Positions 1 through 13,300 of a DNA stretch of 64,000 nt are shown piece by piece; the stretch's first letter is position 1; each line of letters starts with the position of its first letter. A program made the translations under genes and the position numbers. The stretch spans positions 3,720,001 to 3,784,000 of the forward strand of contig JAZGTN010000002.1 of NCBI GenBank assembly GCA_037783415.1, in the 5' to 3' direction. This stretch comes from Leptasterias polaris. Its lineage: Eukaryota > Echinodermata > Asteroidea > Forcipulatida > Asteriidae. The notes beneath the pieces were generated by a model. It searched no databases. It saw only the letters and a list, made by a program, of their open reading frames with translations, and had not been told where the DNA came from.

Positions 1-650
1 GTTCATGAAGTCAGAAAAAGCCCGATCAAGAGACCACTGTGGAACATCCAGGCAACATGTGCAACTTTGGGAAACCGCTTATGCACGTATCTGGCATTTC
101 TTCATACACTGTGGATGCGATACCAAATCTGCAATGCATGGGATCGGCAAAGTGTTAGATCTGAAGAAATCCGTCGAGCTGATGCAAATTGGCAAATGTT
201 GCATGTCAAGTTCAGCTAGCCATGACGAAATCAAAGATGCAGGGGCCAATGCATTGACATGTGTGTATGGTGGATGCAACACAATGTTAAATAGTCTGAG
301 GAAAAAGTTGTTTGGTAATATAAAGGTAGCAAAGAGCCTCAAGAGTGTCGCCATCAAATGACTACCCCAATCAGATGGTATACTTGCAGACCCAAGTGTG
401 GACCGGCAATGTAGCTCTGCAACCTGATGACTGGGGATGGAAAACCCAGTGTGAACGTTTGTTTCGCAAGAAAATGGACAACACTCCAGCCCAAGACGCA
501 ATATTGAAAATAATACGCTTTAAATGTATGGAGTATTGTTACACCATGGTATGTTCCTGCAAGAAAAATGGGTTATTTTGCACCGACTGGTGTGGAAAAT
601 GTCAAGAAGGACTTTGCACAAGCATTCCATTGGACGAACTTGGTTATTAA
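1..650 (+). pseudogene. Frameshifted fragment of a multicopy invertebrate gene with a Cys-rich C-terminus
   Basis: Two overlapping open stretches in different frames (about 5-361 and 345-650) together resemble one protein type that I recall as abundant and repeat-like in cnidarian, mollusc and echinoderm genomes. The first has an HCGCDTKSAM-type motif. The second has VWTGNVALQPDDWGWK followed by a Cys-rich tail (residues about 60-92 of the second stretch) with C-x3-C, CSC, and C-x3-C-x2-C spacings, like a small metal-binding domain. The frame changes near 330-361, and nothing upstream is in the window, so this is a broken copy. It lies upstream of the first helicase exon, probably inside intron 2 of BRIP1. 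Function of the family is not known to me. The frameshift is seen directly; family membership is from memory. Confidence 0.55.
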
Positions 651-1265
651 TGCACAATGTTTATCCAAAAAGGTAAAATTATAAAAAATATTTGTGTGCT
701 ATGTTTATATAGATGGTGTGCGACGTTTTTGATTATATTGAATGCCTTTGATATAGTTCATTGGGGACAGGATGGAATCATTCAAACCGAAAAATACAAT
801 AATTTTTAATTAAACTATGATGATATGCCATGTAATAATGCATATCAATGGAGAAAACACATTATACGCATTTTTGGCACCTTGACCTTTGACCTAGCTG
901 TTTAGAGAGGTCATTTTGAGTATATAAATTTGTTTTTTAGATTCACAAGGTCAGGTTTCTATTCACTTCTAATACACTTTTTGTCCTGAAAATGAATAGT
1001 TTTAGAGATAATTGACCTCGAAATTTGAAAATTACCGCCTAATTTAAATATGCTAATTAGGTCACTTCTGGGTCAAAACTCTTGTCCCATTTTGGATATG
1101 TCATAAATTACTACCTAATAAACAAGAATCAACAATAAAACAAACTTTTGCAATTTGTGTGACTAATAAGTTTAAATCTGGTCCTCTATTTATATTTTGA
1201 CACTTTCCACTGTTACAAACACCCTTTAATAAGAATCCCCCTTCCCTTGGACACATATCCGACAG
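651..1265. other. Intronic sequence, no feature seen
   Basis: AT-rich sequence without an ORF, repeat or recognisable exon. The missing N-terminal BRIP1 exon was looked for here and not found. The pyrimidine-rich tract at about 1237-1249 followed by AG at 1264-1265 is the acceptor for the first exon. Confidence 0.5.
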
Positions 1266-1377
1266 ATCATCAAAGGAATCGAGCGCCAACAGAATGGTCT
1301 TCTTGAGAGCCCAACTGGAAGCGGCAAATCTCTGGCCCTGCTCTGCGCCACCTTGGCCTGGCAAAGGAATGAACAAA
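1266..1377 (+). CDS. BRIP1: BRIP1 exon w1: helicase motif I
   Basis: Begins in phase 0 after GACAG and ends one base into a codon before GTAAGT. It encodes [11 protein letters not shown] followed by [15 protein letters not shown], the Walker A motif that binds ATP phosphates. Its length of 112 nt, and its start at the residue matching human Ile32, fit the human exon 3 boundaries as I remember them (c.94-205), so the exon for residues 1-31 is upstream of the window. An alternative acceptor at 1233 would also stay open but fits the family less well. Confidence 0.92.
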
Positions 1378-4300
1378 GTAAGTTTAACTCTAGAAGCGCT
1401 TCGTGTTCAATATTTGTAGTACCATATATTTTAGCTCTCCGCATAAGCAGCCCTACTTGAGATAACCCCCACAAAATCACTAACTAGTTAATACAAAATC
1501 ACTAACTAGTTAATACAAAATCACTAACTAGTTAATACAAAATCACTAACTAGTTAATACAAAATCACTAACTAGTTAATACAAAATCACTAACTAGTTA
1601 ATACAAAATCACTAACTAGTTAATACAAAATCACTAACTAGTTAATACAAAATCACTAACTAGTTAATACATGATATTCTTCCTACTTTAGTCTGTTTTC
1701 CAATTTTTTTGCTCTTGGGAAAAATCAAAAAAATTGTTAGTGCAAAGGCCTTAAAAGAAAATTCTATTAGAGCCTACACCATGTGTGCGTAGGTCAGCCC
1801 CAAATATCATGCCTGTTAATAAACTATGATGAATTTTTCTATCAGATATATAATATATTTTTTGGTATAGTCTATCCTCATTTCAATGCAACCAACCAGA
1901 AACAATTTTGACCTGTCTCAGACAAAAAAACACCCACTTCATCGTTCAGGCGTAACTTCTTATGACAGAAAGTTATAATTCTGAGACGTCCTTGAGTATT
2001 TGAAGAACGTATGTAAAAGCCAAGTTCAACTATTAAACTTTTCTTGCATAAATAATCAAAGAAGAAAAAAGCTGATGCATTTTTATATGGGCCTCTGGTA
2101 ATCTTTACCGCCATTTGTGTGAAGTGGACGTGGCCTACAGTGGAATTACGCAACATTTATGAACAGGATACTTTGTTTTGGACACAAGTTGAACTTTCAT
2201 AATTGTCATTTTAATGTCACATTGTGTGTTGTTTTCAAAATACATTATAAATATGACCGATTGAAGTGCCAATAGACTGCGAAAATCTCGCATGTATCGA
2301 CTTGGGAGTGTCATTTCTGGTCTTAAGTTGGTAAGCACATACATTTGCTAAGCACAGGCAAATCAGGTTTAGTAGAAACAGTTTTATAAGATGTTTTCTC
2401 TGGGTAAGCTGTTGAGGGCGCACTGCTTTGAATCAATCGTATTCAGCAATAAACAACATTTTGTTTGTCTTAATACTTGCAGATTTTTGTGTCTGTCTTT
2501 AATATTTACCTATAAGTTTTTACTGTGTAAATCCTTTTTGTTGTTGTAATGTTGCAGAAAAACAACATGATGAAGATACTGAGAAAGATAAAGAAGGTAA
2601 TACTCTGAAGTATTAATAATAATAATAGTGGCTTCTTATATAGCGCTCATATCCGTCAGTGACGCTCAAGGCGCTTCAACAGTCAATATTTTTCCTGCAA
2701 GGTATATATGTGGAGCTACTTTTTGAAGTTTGAGACCTATTTCTTTACATAGCACCATGTAATGGTTTACAAGGTGTTGTGGCGCAATATGCAGCCAATC
2801 AAACCAGGAACACCGGGGCAAACCCCCTTCTCTTTTCGATAAGTGCACTGGGTTCTTTTACGTGCATTACACAACACACGGGACCAACGGCTTTACGTCC
2901 CATCCGAAGGACGAAGCAATAATGGTTAAGTGTCTTGCTTAATAAGGACACAAGTGTCACGACCGGGACTCGAACCCACACTCTGCTGAACAGAAACACC
3001 AGAGCTTGAGTCCGGTGCTCTTATCCGCTCGGCCACGACACTAACCAAATTAAAGATAATTAAAGATATTATACAGGATTGGAAGAGCTGACAATACAGT
3101 AGCAGACATTGTTCAGGTTTTGTGTGATCAACCGTACATGAAATAACAAACCTGTGAACATTTGGGCTTAATCCGTGGTGTGAGGCAGGAGAAAATAGTG
3201 ACAAAACAATGCACAATTTTCAACTTAAACACTTTGTCCTTAAAGGGACACGTTGCCTTGGATCGGACGAGTTGGTCTATAAAAAGCGTTTGTTAACCGT
3301 TTGTTATAAAATGCGTATGGTTAGAAAGATGTTGTAAAAGTAGAATACAATGATCTACACAAATATGCCTCGAAATTGCGTGGTTTTCCTTTTACATCGT
3401 CAACTAACACGGTCGGCCATTTATGGGAGTCCTATTTTTGACTCCCATAAATGGCCGACCGTGTTAGTTCGCAAAGTAAAAGGAAAACCACGCAATTTCG
3501 AGGCATATTTGTGTGGATCATTGTATTCTACTTTTAAAACATCTTTCTAACCATATGCATTTTATAACAAACGGTTAACAAACGCTTTTTATAGCCCAAC
3601 TCGTCCGATCCAAGGCAACGTGTACCTTTAATTTTGGTTGTAACAACCGAAATCAGCTGTTGCGTTTTTGTAGGTTTTTAGAAACAGTTTTCTCTGATAT
3701 GACTTCATTTCAGAAGGAAATATTTCAAAGAAAAAATTGTTATATTATGGACTTCATAATCATAAACTAAAATAAAACAATTATGTTTTTTATCCTCCAT
3801 TTCCATTTCTCTGCCTTGATCTTCCTGTGATATCTTTGACCTTCTATTGTTTGTTTTAAAAATTTTGCCTTGTTTGTGTGTGGATGGAGCCATAAACAGG
3901 AGCAGAAGCTGAAGGCGTGGTTTAAAAAAGTTCCTATGATTTTCAAATTCAAAGTCGAACCCACCTAAATCAAAATACAAAAATATGATAACATTCCGAC
4001 GCTGACATCACGTATCAAGTGACTCATGACATTCCATTTTTACGAGAGAGGACACTAGCCAAAAATCCTTCCAGGAAAATGGCTGAAGTCCTCAAGATCG
4101 GACATTTGTACATTGTTTGTGATAGTCATATATTACATTTTTAACCTTTGATAAACATGTTTTTAAAGTTTTTTAAAACTTTCTTGGCTGTTTTTTTTTT
4201 CCATATAAAACTGTTATACTGCTCAATTTGTTTTACATCCAGTTGTGGGAAGGCGGGTCTACAGATCACAGTAATTTTTTTGCTGTTGTTTCTCGAAGTC

Positions 4301-7300
4301 CATCTTGTTTGTTGTATTGTTTTGTATTGCTGTTATGGCTAAATTACAATAATAATAACAATAATTGTTGTATTTGAATGTCTTTTTCTCTCAGATGATG
4401 TTTTGTGCAAATGCAGTTGTAACAAAACCCCATCGTCGTCGAGGAAGACATCCACAGTGACGTCACCCCCCGAAGAGGTTCATTCAAGCCCTGCATTTTC
4501 CCCTGACAACATACCACCAGAAGTTGACGCTACTCCCAAACACCCCTCTAGTAACAATGCAACAGGCCAAACTTTGAGCCCTGGCAAAAACTGCCGCACT
4601 CGAGGTAAACATGCTACACATGTATATGCAATAATAAACTTGGCAAGTCTTGTACGAAGTCAAATGTTCAAGTTATGCTACTTTTTGCCCCTCCCCCTCT
4701 TCCCTGTGTAATGTACTTGTTTACCAAGATCTCCCCAAAACACTTGAAAAAGTTTGCAAGATGCTTTACTATAAAGGCTTATGTTCACCCAGGGGTATAA
4801 ATGGGTACCTGCAAGGGTAGAGGTTGATATTGTGTATGAAAAAGCCTTCTGAGCGCCACGGCAGCCCGGGCTGTATACTCCCCAGGGAGCTGAGAAAGAT
4901 TAAAGGAATGTTATTGGCCCAATGATCAGGGCACTAAATGTAAAGCGCATTGATGCGTTATTGTCAAATGTGCTAAATAAGAACTAGTTTTTTATTAAAC
5001 TTTTCATTTTGGCTTTGGCTTTGGTTATTTTAGTTTGTATTTCTTTACTACATGTATTGTATTCTGGATTTTTTCTAAGCTTAGGCGTAAGTTTCCAATT
5101 TTGATTATTGTACGTTTGTATTAGCGTCATGAGCACTTTAGTGAATTTGTGCGCTTTATAATTTTGATTATAATTATTATTATTATTAATAATACTATTA
5201 TTATTACTGGTATAAACTTCATAATCGGTGAGCTTTCAGACTGAATCTAATCATTTTGGGGGTATTTTCGGTGTGTGTTTAACTTTTTAGAACGGACTCC
5301 AAGAAAAGCAAAGAGAGGACTGACGTCAGACGACCAAGATGCAGATGATTTTCAACCCAGCAAGAAGAAACCCAAAAGAACTTCCTCGGTGAGAAACAAA
5401 ATGAAGTCATTTTTATGTCAACTGTTTGTTACTAGCAAGACAGTGTTTGTCAGTCACGGTTTTAGTGAATAGCTAGCGGGACCAGTCAGCTTGTTTTTTT
5501 CATTATTCCAATGCTTTAGGTCGGTACTCGGAAAAATTTACCATGCCAACCCGCGGTAATATTTTTCTGAACTTTTTTTGAGGTTCTGGAGCATTGCCTT
5601 GAAACCCTGACTTGAGATAGGACTACTTTTATGTGAACTCAACACTTTCTATGTCTACCTGGTGGAGAAAATTAGCTGTTTATGAGAAGAAATTCTGCAC
5701 TTTGATCTGCTCCCATTGCGCTGAGAATACTTTTCCCAGAAGCTCCTTGAAGTCTATAACTCTAGGGGTCACCAAAAGGTGGAAATGCCATCATTTCAAC
5801 ATAACCTCCTGGCATTTGGATCCTTATTTCAGACCTTTTTGTCAGCAATGTCTCTCACCCCTGCTTTTACAGCACAGGTCATTTTGCAAATGTTTATTTA
5901 TATATTTGTGCCCGTTTACATTTAGGTTAAAAAGAAGAAGAAAACAACAGAAGTTACAGGTATGTGAATTGGAGATTTCATGCACGTGATTTCCTAGTAA
6001 CATTTTCGAGTGAGTTGACCTACTGTTTGTAGCCATTCAACAGTATACAATTGCTGCACGCTGTGATGGGGTCCATAGTGTCTTGTATACAGGCATGCAA
6101 CTCTTCCGCGGATCGGCGGATTTCCGCTTTTTATAAAATAGAATACCGTTGTTACGAACAAAATCCGCGTAAAAAAAAATCACGCTGCATGAAAAAAAAA
6201 AAAATCCCGCTGAAGGAAACATTGCTTATTGAAAAGAAATAAAGGTTCAGGATTCTTAAAGTCTGGCTCCGCGGAAGTTTACACATACAAAAGCATTACA
6301 CAGTCCAGACACAGACATACCTCCTCGTACAGCATACCTTCTACACTATTTTTTGCACAGTCTGGCTCCGTAGTGTTTTTATTGCTATTTGTGTAAGGGG
6401 ATGCGGCGGAAACCAGACGCTGTAAGAGTGCAAGTGAACCACGCGATCGATAGGTGTTTGCTCGAAAAATAACGATGGCGTCCACTAGGTAAGACATCGT
6501 TGATCGGTAATTTTCCGGTTTTTTTTCGGCTGAAGAGTTGCATGCCTGTGTATACCCGAGGGGGGCAAATGGCACCTGAGGTGAAGTGGAGGGTGCTATT
6601 TGCCCTAAAGGCAAACCATGGATCTTGTCATAAAGTGTGCAAATATTGGTTTGTTATACTATGGTAATAGATTCTTCTTCTTCGGATGCGATTTGTTGTC
6701 GTCCTTCAACATTGTTACAACGAAATTGGCACCGTTAAAAAAGCAGACTACCATTGGTAAACGTTGACAGAACTATTGTTTCTTACGGCGCACATCGGAC
6801 AGGAATGTAAGTCAATTTACCTAGTACCAGTGTAATACAACCTCCAGCCCAGGGCTATTTCTAATGTTGTGCAAGGCACTGGAAAGGACCAACGGTGACC
6901 ACGCTCAAGGTAATGCACCCCGTGGGGTACATCACTCATATTCCCCATAGCCGCTTACATACGTCTTTGTAGCACATCTCGTGATTTGTCGTCGACCAAT
7001 ACAAAATCACAATCTATTACCGTGGTTTAACAATATAAGTTGTTGGCACATCTGTGCATATATTTAAACTGAACTATGCACATGTGTGAACTGTGTTGAT
7101 GCATTCAACATATTGCAAACTGACAAAGTGTATCAATCATTCAAAACCACAGTGGATGATATTGAATGGTCAGAAAGTAGGAGGGTTGACTGTGTACTTT
7201 GTAGATGCCTTAAGTACATCATATATTGCAGGCTGGCATAGTGCCTCTATCATACAAACCCACAGTGGGTGATGTTAAACGGTTGAATGGTCGGACAGTA

Positions 7301-10300
7301 GGCTGTCATTAGAATACAAAGCCTGTGAATTGTCATGATAATTCCCACTTTCTGAACTGCGTTTATTTGTCAGTCTGGCATTTGCATTATTGCTTCCGGA
7401 AGACTCTGCTGGTCTTCTCCTAAAGATGAAAATAATACTGTTCAAAACGTGGAGACCACACCGGTTCTTCTCGGAACCAACACTTGTCCCAAAAGATGGT
7501 TGTACCCAAAAGTTTACTGCTATAGACCATGTGACTTGTGACATCACATGTTTACAAAGGAGCCACAGAGCCTGGACTTCCTGCAGGCACATTTGTACAC
7601 AGATCAATGGAAGAAAAAACAAATCTTATGTTTTATGGAGATTGCATTGTCTGATTTTTCTCAACTTTTGATATGAAGAAAGGGGGGACATCTTAAAAGC
7701 TGTACAGCTGTTGCTTGTGTAAATTTTGAATTTATGTGAAAATTATGACACAAAATGTAAATTTTCCCATATAGCCTGTGTAGTATCATCTTGCCCGTCA
7801 GGAAACGCTTTAGAATGTACAAGGTCACCACTCTGTAAACAAGGTCTATGATTTCACTTAGGAATCTAAGTGTTTTGTGAAATTGAGCCCAGTGTGTCTG
7901 GCGTCAATCACAAGCCTGAAAGTGATATTGTTTGATGTTCAGACTACCCTGAGTTAATCATTCATTACTTGATTTCTTTTTCCTGCTGTTTAACATCATC
8001 CAATGACTGAGTAGAATGTGAGGAGGAAGTGATAGAGGTGGATAGTGCAGAAAAGACGCCATGTCAGTGTCACTGCCATTCAGCCAAAGATAAGGATAAA
8101 GATATTTACAAGAGGAGGAGGTAAATAATAATAATAATAATAATAGTAAGGCTAATAGACCTTATGCACATGATGTCGTTTGGGAAGGGCTCCCTCGCTT
8201 AGAGGTTAAAAGGACGTCGTTCATTGGCCAGTCCTGTGCGCCGTGCTTACAAATCTGTGGGTTTCTATTCTTTCATCATCGGTTTACCTCTAAGTTGGCG
8301 GCTGGATGATCCAATGCATAAGGTCTATCATCCTTACTTGCAGCTGAGAAAAGACGTGACGTTCGGGTCACAGGCATGCGAGGGCACCTTTGGCAGACAG
8401 CCACATCGACCCGTATATGACCATGAAGTACAGCCAGAAATCGGAGGTGTTTGATTTGTCCTGAGGGAGGAAAACCTGAGGGCCCGGAGAAAAACCCTTG
8501 TGGCACAGGAGACTCCAACGTACAACTCTGTTCACATGTGGCCATAGCCGGGAATCAAGCAAGGGCCACAGTAGTGAGAGGCGAGCACTTTACGCACTGG
8601 CCACCCATGCCACCCATGCCACCCGTAATAATGATAATGACTATAATAATAAAAATAATAAACCATTCATGAATCAATCTAAATTCCTATTCCGAGGCCT
8701 GTTAATTTTATATCCAAGATCATTTAATATATTTGTATTTACTTTACTTGTATTTCATCTTGTCAGTGCAAGAAGAAGCAGTTATGCGAAATAGAAAGTT
8801 CGCTTTGTATTTTGTTTTTAATTTGTCCTGCATCTACATGCTAAATCTTATGTACATACAATAGACATTTCAAGGATCATTTAATCTGCAAAATCTAATT
8901 TGCACGTATGTCATTGTATCAGTGCAAATAATTATATTGGGGAAAAAAAAGCATTTATGCGAGTTTGAAGAAACACAACAAAGTTTGTTTAACATGGATG
9001 AACATGCAAAACCTTAGCTGCCGAGATAAAAACATTTTTACTTGGCACCTCTGTCGTGTGAGATACAATGTTATTACAACAAAGAGATACCAAGTTGTTG
9101 TAACTCCCGGTTGTATTTTTGTCTTTGTTGTTGACATTTGTTAGGTATGGGCAGGGGGGATCGAAGCCCCACGACACTAAGGTACAGCATGGCTGCCCTG
9201 CCCAGGGGTCTCTTGTTTTATAACAACCCCAAGATCAAAAATTAGGGCCTCGAGGTTTTTTTTCAGTGAAAAAATTGTAATGTGTAATTTGACCCCTTTT
9301 TATCCATCAAGAGTGCCGAAGATTTACTTTGGAACCCGAACACACAAGCAGATCGCCCAGCTCATAAAAGAACTTGGCAAGACGGTGTACAAGGATGTTC
9401 AGTAAGTTTACATTTAGTTTGTTATTCTTGCTTTTTGTTTTTTCGGTTTTCCAATAACAAACCACAAGGGAAACTGACTGGGTAAGTTTTAATTGATTGG
9501 GGGTTGAACAAAGAAAAATTGGCTAGAGCGGGATTTGAACCAACTACCTCCGGATTAACGTGTCGGCACTCTACCAACAGAGCTATCTATCTAGCCTTAT
9601 GTTGGCGGTCTCCCCCTTTTAAATTTTTTTTTATATCGATCGTTTTTTGCCCAACACTTGTGTTGGAAGAAGCACTTTAATACAAAAATCTTCCAGAGTC
9701 CTGCAGGAAAAAATTAAATAGTTTCTTTCAATAAGCAAGGCATGGAACATTTGACCTGATCAGCTGATATTAAAAAAAATATAAACAATCTGCATCCGAA
9801 TTGATTACTTTGGCTGTGGCTGCAGCTGGAATGCTGAAAAGTCATATTCTTCAACATTGTCATTACGACCATTGGCCGTAGCCATAGTCAAAGTCGCTTG
9901 ATCTGGACCTGACGTAAAACAGCCAAAGAGCACTGAAAAAACACTAAACAAATTTTTTTTTTTTGGTCATTTCCAAAGTTGCATGTCTGAGTAAGGAAAT
10001 TATGTCCGCAAAAAAATTCCAGGGAACCATTTCGTCCAGCAATTCTGCATAGCAAAATACGTAGACTGAATAAGTTTTGTGCACACTGAGTGCTAATATT
10101 GAGTATCAAGTGATGATTTTTGAGTAGCAACTGGTACAGACATGCCAACTAGTACGTTTTTCCCGTATTTCGTACGTGTTTTCGTTAGAAATACATGTGT
10201 ACAGGTTTTGCCAAAAAAATACGGTTTTGACCGCCGCCACCGCAAGAATAATCCCGTTCCAAAAAAAACAAAAAACAGCTGCGAGTAAAGACTAAGCTAG

Positions 10301-13300
10301 CGCTATAAAGCCATGTGGTACAACCTCGTTTCCAATGGTGTACAATCTCGCCCAGAATGATCAATACGGCATGCGCGCTACCCATGTTAGCGAGGTCGTC
10401 TGTGGCACGAGGCAACGGAGGCTCGTTTATTACCAATTCGTAAGCGCATTCGTAATTGGTGCATGGTATGTAAACAAACCTGTATTAACCAATCGGAACA
10501 CTGCATGCAAAGCTTTAGGTTACGATTGTTCGTCTTTCGATCGTCGTAGAGCTGTCAGTTCACACTGTTTGCGGAAATTTTTTATTGTTCCTGCATGAAA
10601 TTGTAACATAAATATCTTATTATGGCTTTGACCTCGTCGAATAAAAGGAATCATATAGTCTTGATATTTGCAAGATTCAATGTGGCCGCGTTCGTTCATT
10701 TCAGTATCAACGTTAAAACCCGCATGCACATCATTAGTCTGGCTCTCTCCTCCATGTTCAATACAACAATACTTGGGCGAGTGGGGAAACACACAACTGA
10801 AATTTCCAGGGTTGGGAAGACACGGAGCGGAGTCTATTCTCAACCTCGTTCTGTATATATTTCATGCAAAATGATAACCTCGTACTCATAAACACATCAA
10901 TCTCGCCGCATAATTATTTCCCAACGTGCGTCGGCGACCAATAAATCACGAAGGTTTCATTGCAAAAGAAGTCCTATACAACCGATCCTTCAATCACGAA
11001 TCCATGAAAATGATTGATGATGAACAAAGTATTATTAAGGGTAGAAATAAGGGGATAAGATCGTTCAAAAACGCAAAAAAAAAAAAAAATGAAGTTCGCA
11101 AAACTTCAATTTTTTTTTTATTTATTTGTTTTTATTTTATTTTTTTGAAAGCTTTGAAAATTGTATGCATACATGCAGGCTAGTGGGGAAAAAAGGTTAA
11201 GGGAAACCCCTGCATAGTATTTACAAACACAATACCCATAAAAAAAATAGTCTGGGCTTAAAATTACTGAAGTTAACTTGTTATGCACGTTTTTTTCCAA
11301 AAATACAGGTTTTTAATGAAAAATACAGGTTTTGGGGTTACAGAATACAATTTTGTGATCCTAGAGGTTGGCATGTCTGCTGATACACTTTGCTCTGCCA
11401 TACAAGGGAAATCGTTCACTGAGACCCCTCAATTCTAAGTTGCAAAGCTGATGATATTAATATTTCTTTTTGTGTCCATAGGATGTCAATCCTCGGTAGT
11501 AGGGAGCATACTTGTGTCCATCCGGTTGTCTCAGCTGGTCCTTATAAGAATGAAGGGTGTAAGGAGCTTCTGGACGGACGAACTGTAAGTTTGAAAAAGA
11601 CGATTTGTTGTCTCTAATTTTGGCAATTCATAGTATGGTGTGTGTTCAAATCTCGGCCACTTGTTTCCTGGATTCAAGAAGATTTGTTGTCTCTAATTTT
11701 GGCAATTCATAGTATGGTGAGTGTTCAAATCTCGGCCACTTGTTTCCTGGATTCAAGAAGATTTGTTGTCTCTAATTTTGGCAATTCATAGTATGGTGAG
11801 TGTTCAAATCTCGGCCACTTGTTTCCTGGATTCAAGAAGATTTGTTGTCTCTAATTTTGGCAATTCATAGTATGGTGTGTGTTCAAATCTCAGCCACTTG
11901 TTTCCTGGATTCAAGAAGATTTGTTGTCTCTAATTTTGGCAATTCATAGTATGGTGAGTGTTCAAATCTCGGCCACTTGTTTCCTGGATTCAAGAAGATT
12001 TGTTGTCTCTAATTTTGGCAATTCATAGTATGGTGTGTGTTCAAATCTCGGCCACTTGTTTCCTGGATTCCTTGATCAAGGCACTTTACCATAAGTGCTT
12101 CATAAAAGGAAACAAATCAACCAATTATGGAAGGTGTTTCAGCTCATGAATCTTTACAGAAAATGTTGAATTTAGTCACAACATTTTTAAACACGATTGA
12201 ATGTTTTGCTAGCATTCGGCCGTCCATGCCAACCGGCGCACTTTGTTTATCAACAGTGGAAAGGTCTATACACTCGGTGTATCAGTATTTGCCCCTTGCA
12301 CGGTCAGCCATTTGGGGGTAGAGCCTCGAATTGGGGACAGCAGTGAATAGAAGCATTATATAACTCTGTATTGTCACGGTAATGTAATGACACTTTCATC
12401 CAAACAGATGCATAAAGGGTGTCATGGCCGAGTGGTTAAGAGCATCGGATTCAAGTTCTGGTGGTTTAGTCATCGGGGTGTGGGTTCGAGTCCCGGTCAT
12501 GACACTTGTGTCCTTGAGCAAGACACTTTGCTATAATTGCTTCTCTTCACCCAGGGGTATAAATGGGTACCTGCAAGGGTAGAGGTTGATATTGTGTTTG
12601 AAAAAGCCTTCGGAGCGCCATCACGGCAGCCTGGGCTGTATACTCCCCAGGGAGCTGAGAAAGATTAAAGGAATGTTATTGGCCCAATGACCAGGGCACT
12701 AATGTAAAGCGCATTGAGACGTTATTGTGAAATGCGCTATATAAGAACTAGTTATTATTATTATTATTATTAAATACAACATGAAGTATTGCATGAAGTC
12801 GAGGCTCTGTACACACGGATCTGTACAAGGAGTGAATATGGTGAAAACCATCAATATTATTCTGTTTTGTTCTTGTTTTGATAATTTGATGTTATTTTCT
12901 TTGATTATTATTTGAGGTTTTTTATTTGACCTTTTTTTCTTTAGGGTGGTTCCTGCACATACTTCAATGGAGTTCACAAAATGAAGCATCAGTGGCAATT
13001 GAGAGACCGTGGCCTGACCGAAGTGTGGGATATAGAGGACCTTGTGACTCTCGGCAAGAAAATTAAGGTAAAGCTTATGGTGCTGTTCGGCCCTTGTAAC
13101 CATGGCCCAGTTTCATAAAGCATGTAAGCACAAAAACTTGCTAAGCACCGAAAAATATTGCTTAGCAGAAACTGGTTACCAGCCAAAACACCATAAAGTT
13201 TACATTGTTGTGACTGGTCCCCCCCCTCATTTTTTGCTTAGCATAGAAATTTGCTAAGCAGTATTTTTTGCTTAACAGCTGTATGAAATTGGGCCCATAC

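Noticed and set aside
1234..1265. Upstream extension of exon w1 from the AG at 1233
   Set aside because: Open, but SPFPWTHIRQ fits FANCJ poorly, whereas the acceptor at 1265 gives the human exon start and length; the stretch looks like a pyrimidine tract.
1471..1670. CRISPR-like array
   Set aside because: The 22-bp repeats are contiguous without spacers, in a eukaryotic intron.
10335..10891. Small genes inside the 10137 transposon
   Set aside because: Overlapping short frames on both strands, none with a recognisable domain, and changed by indels in the second copy at 63487.
12419..12505. Leu/Ser-type tRNA gene
   Set aside because: A and B boxes are good, but anticodon and acceptor stems do not form, and the segment is the head of a dispersed SINE with a common body and tail.
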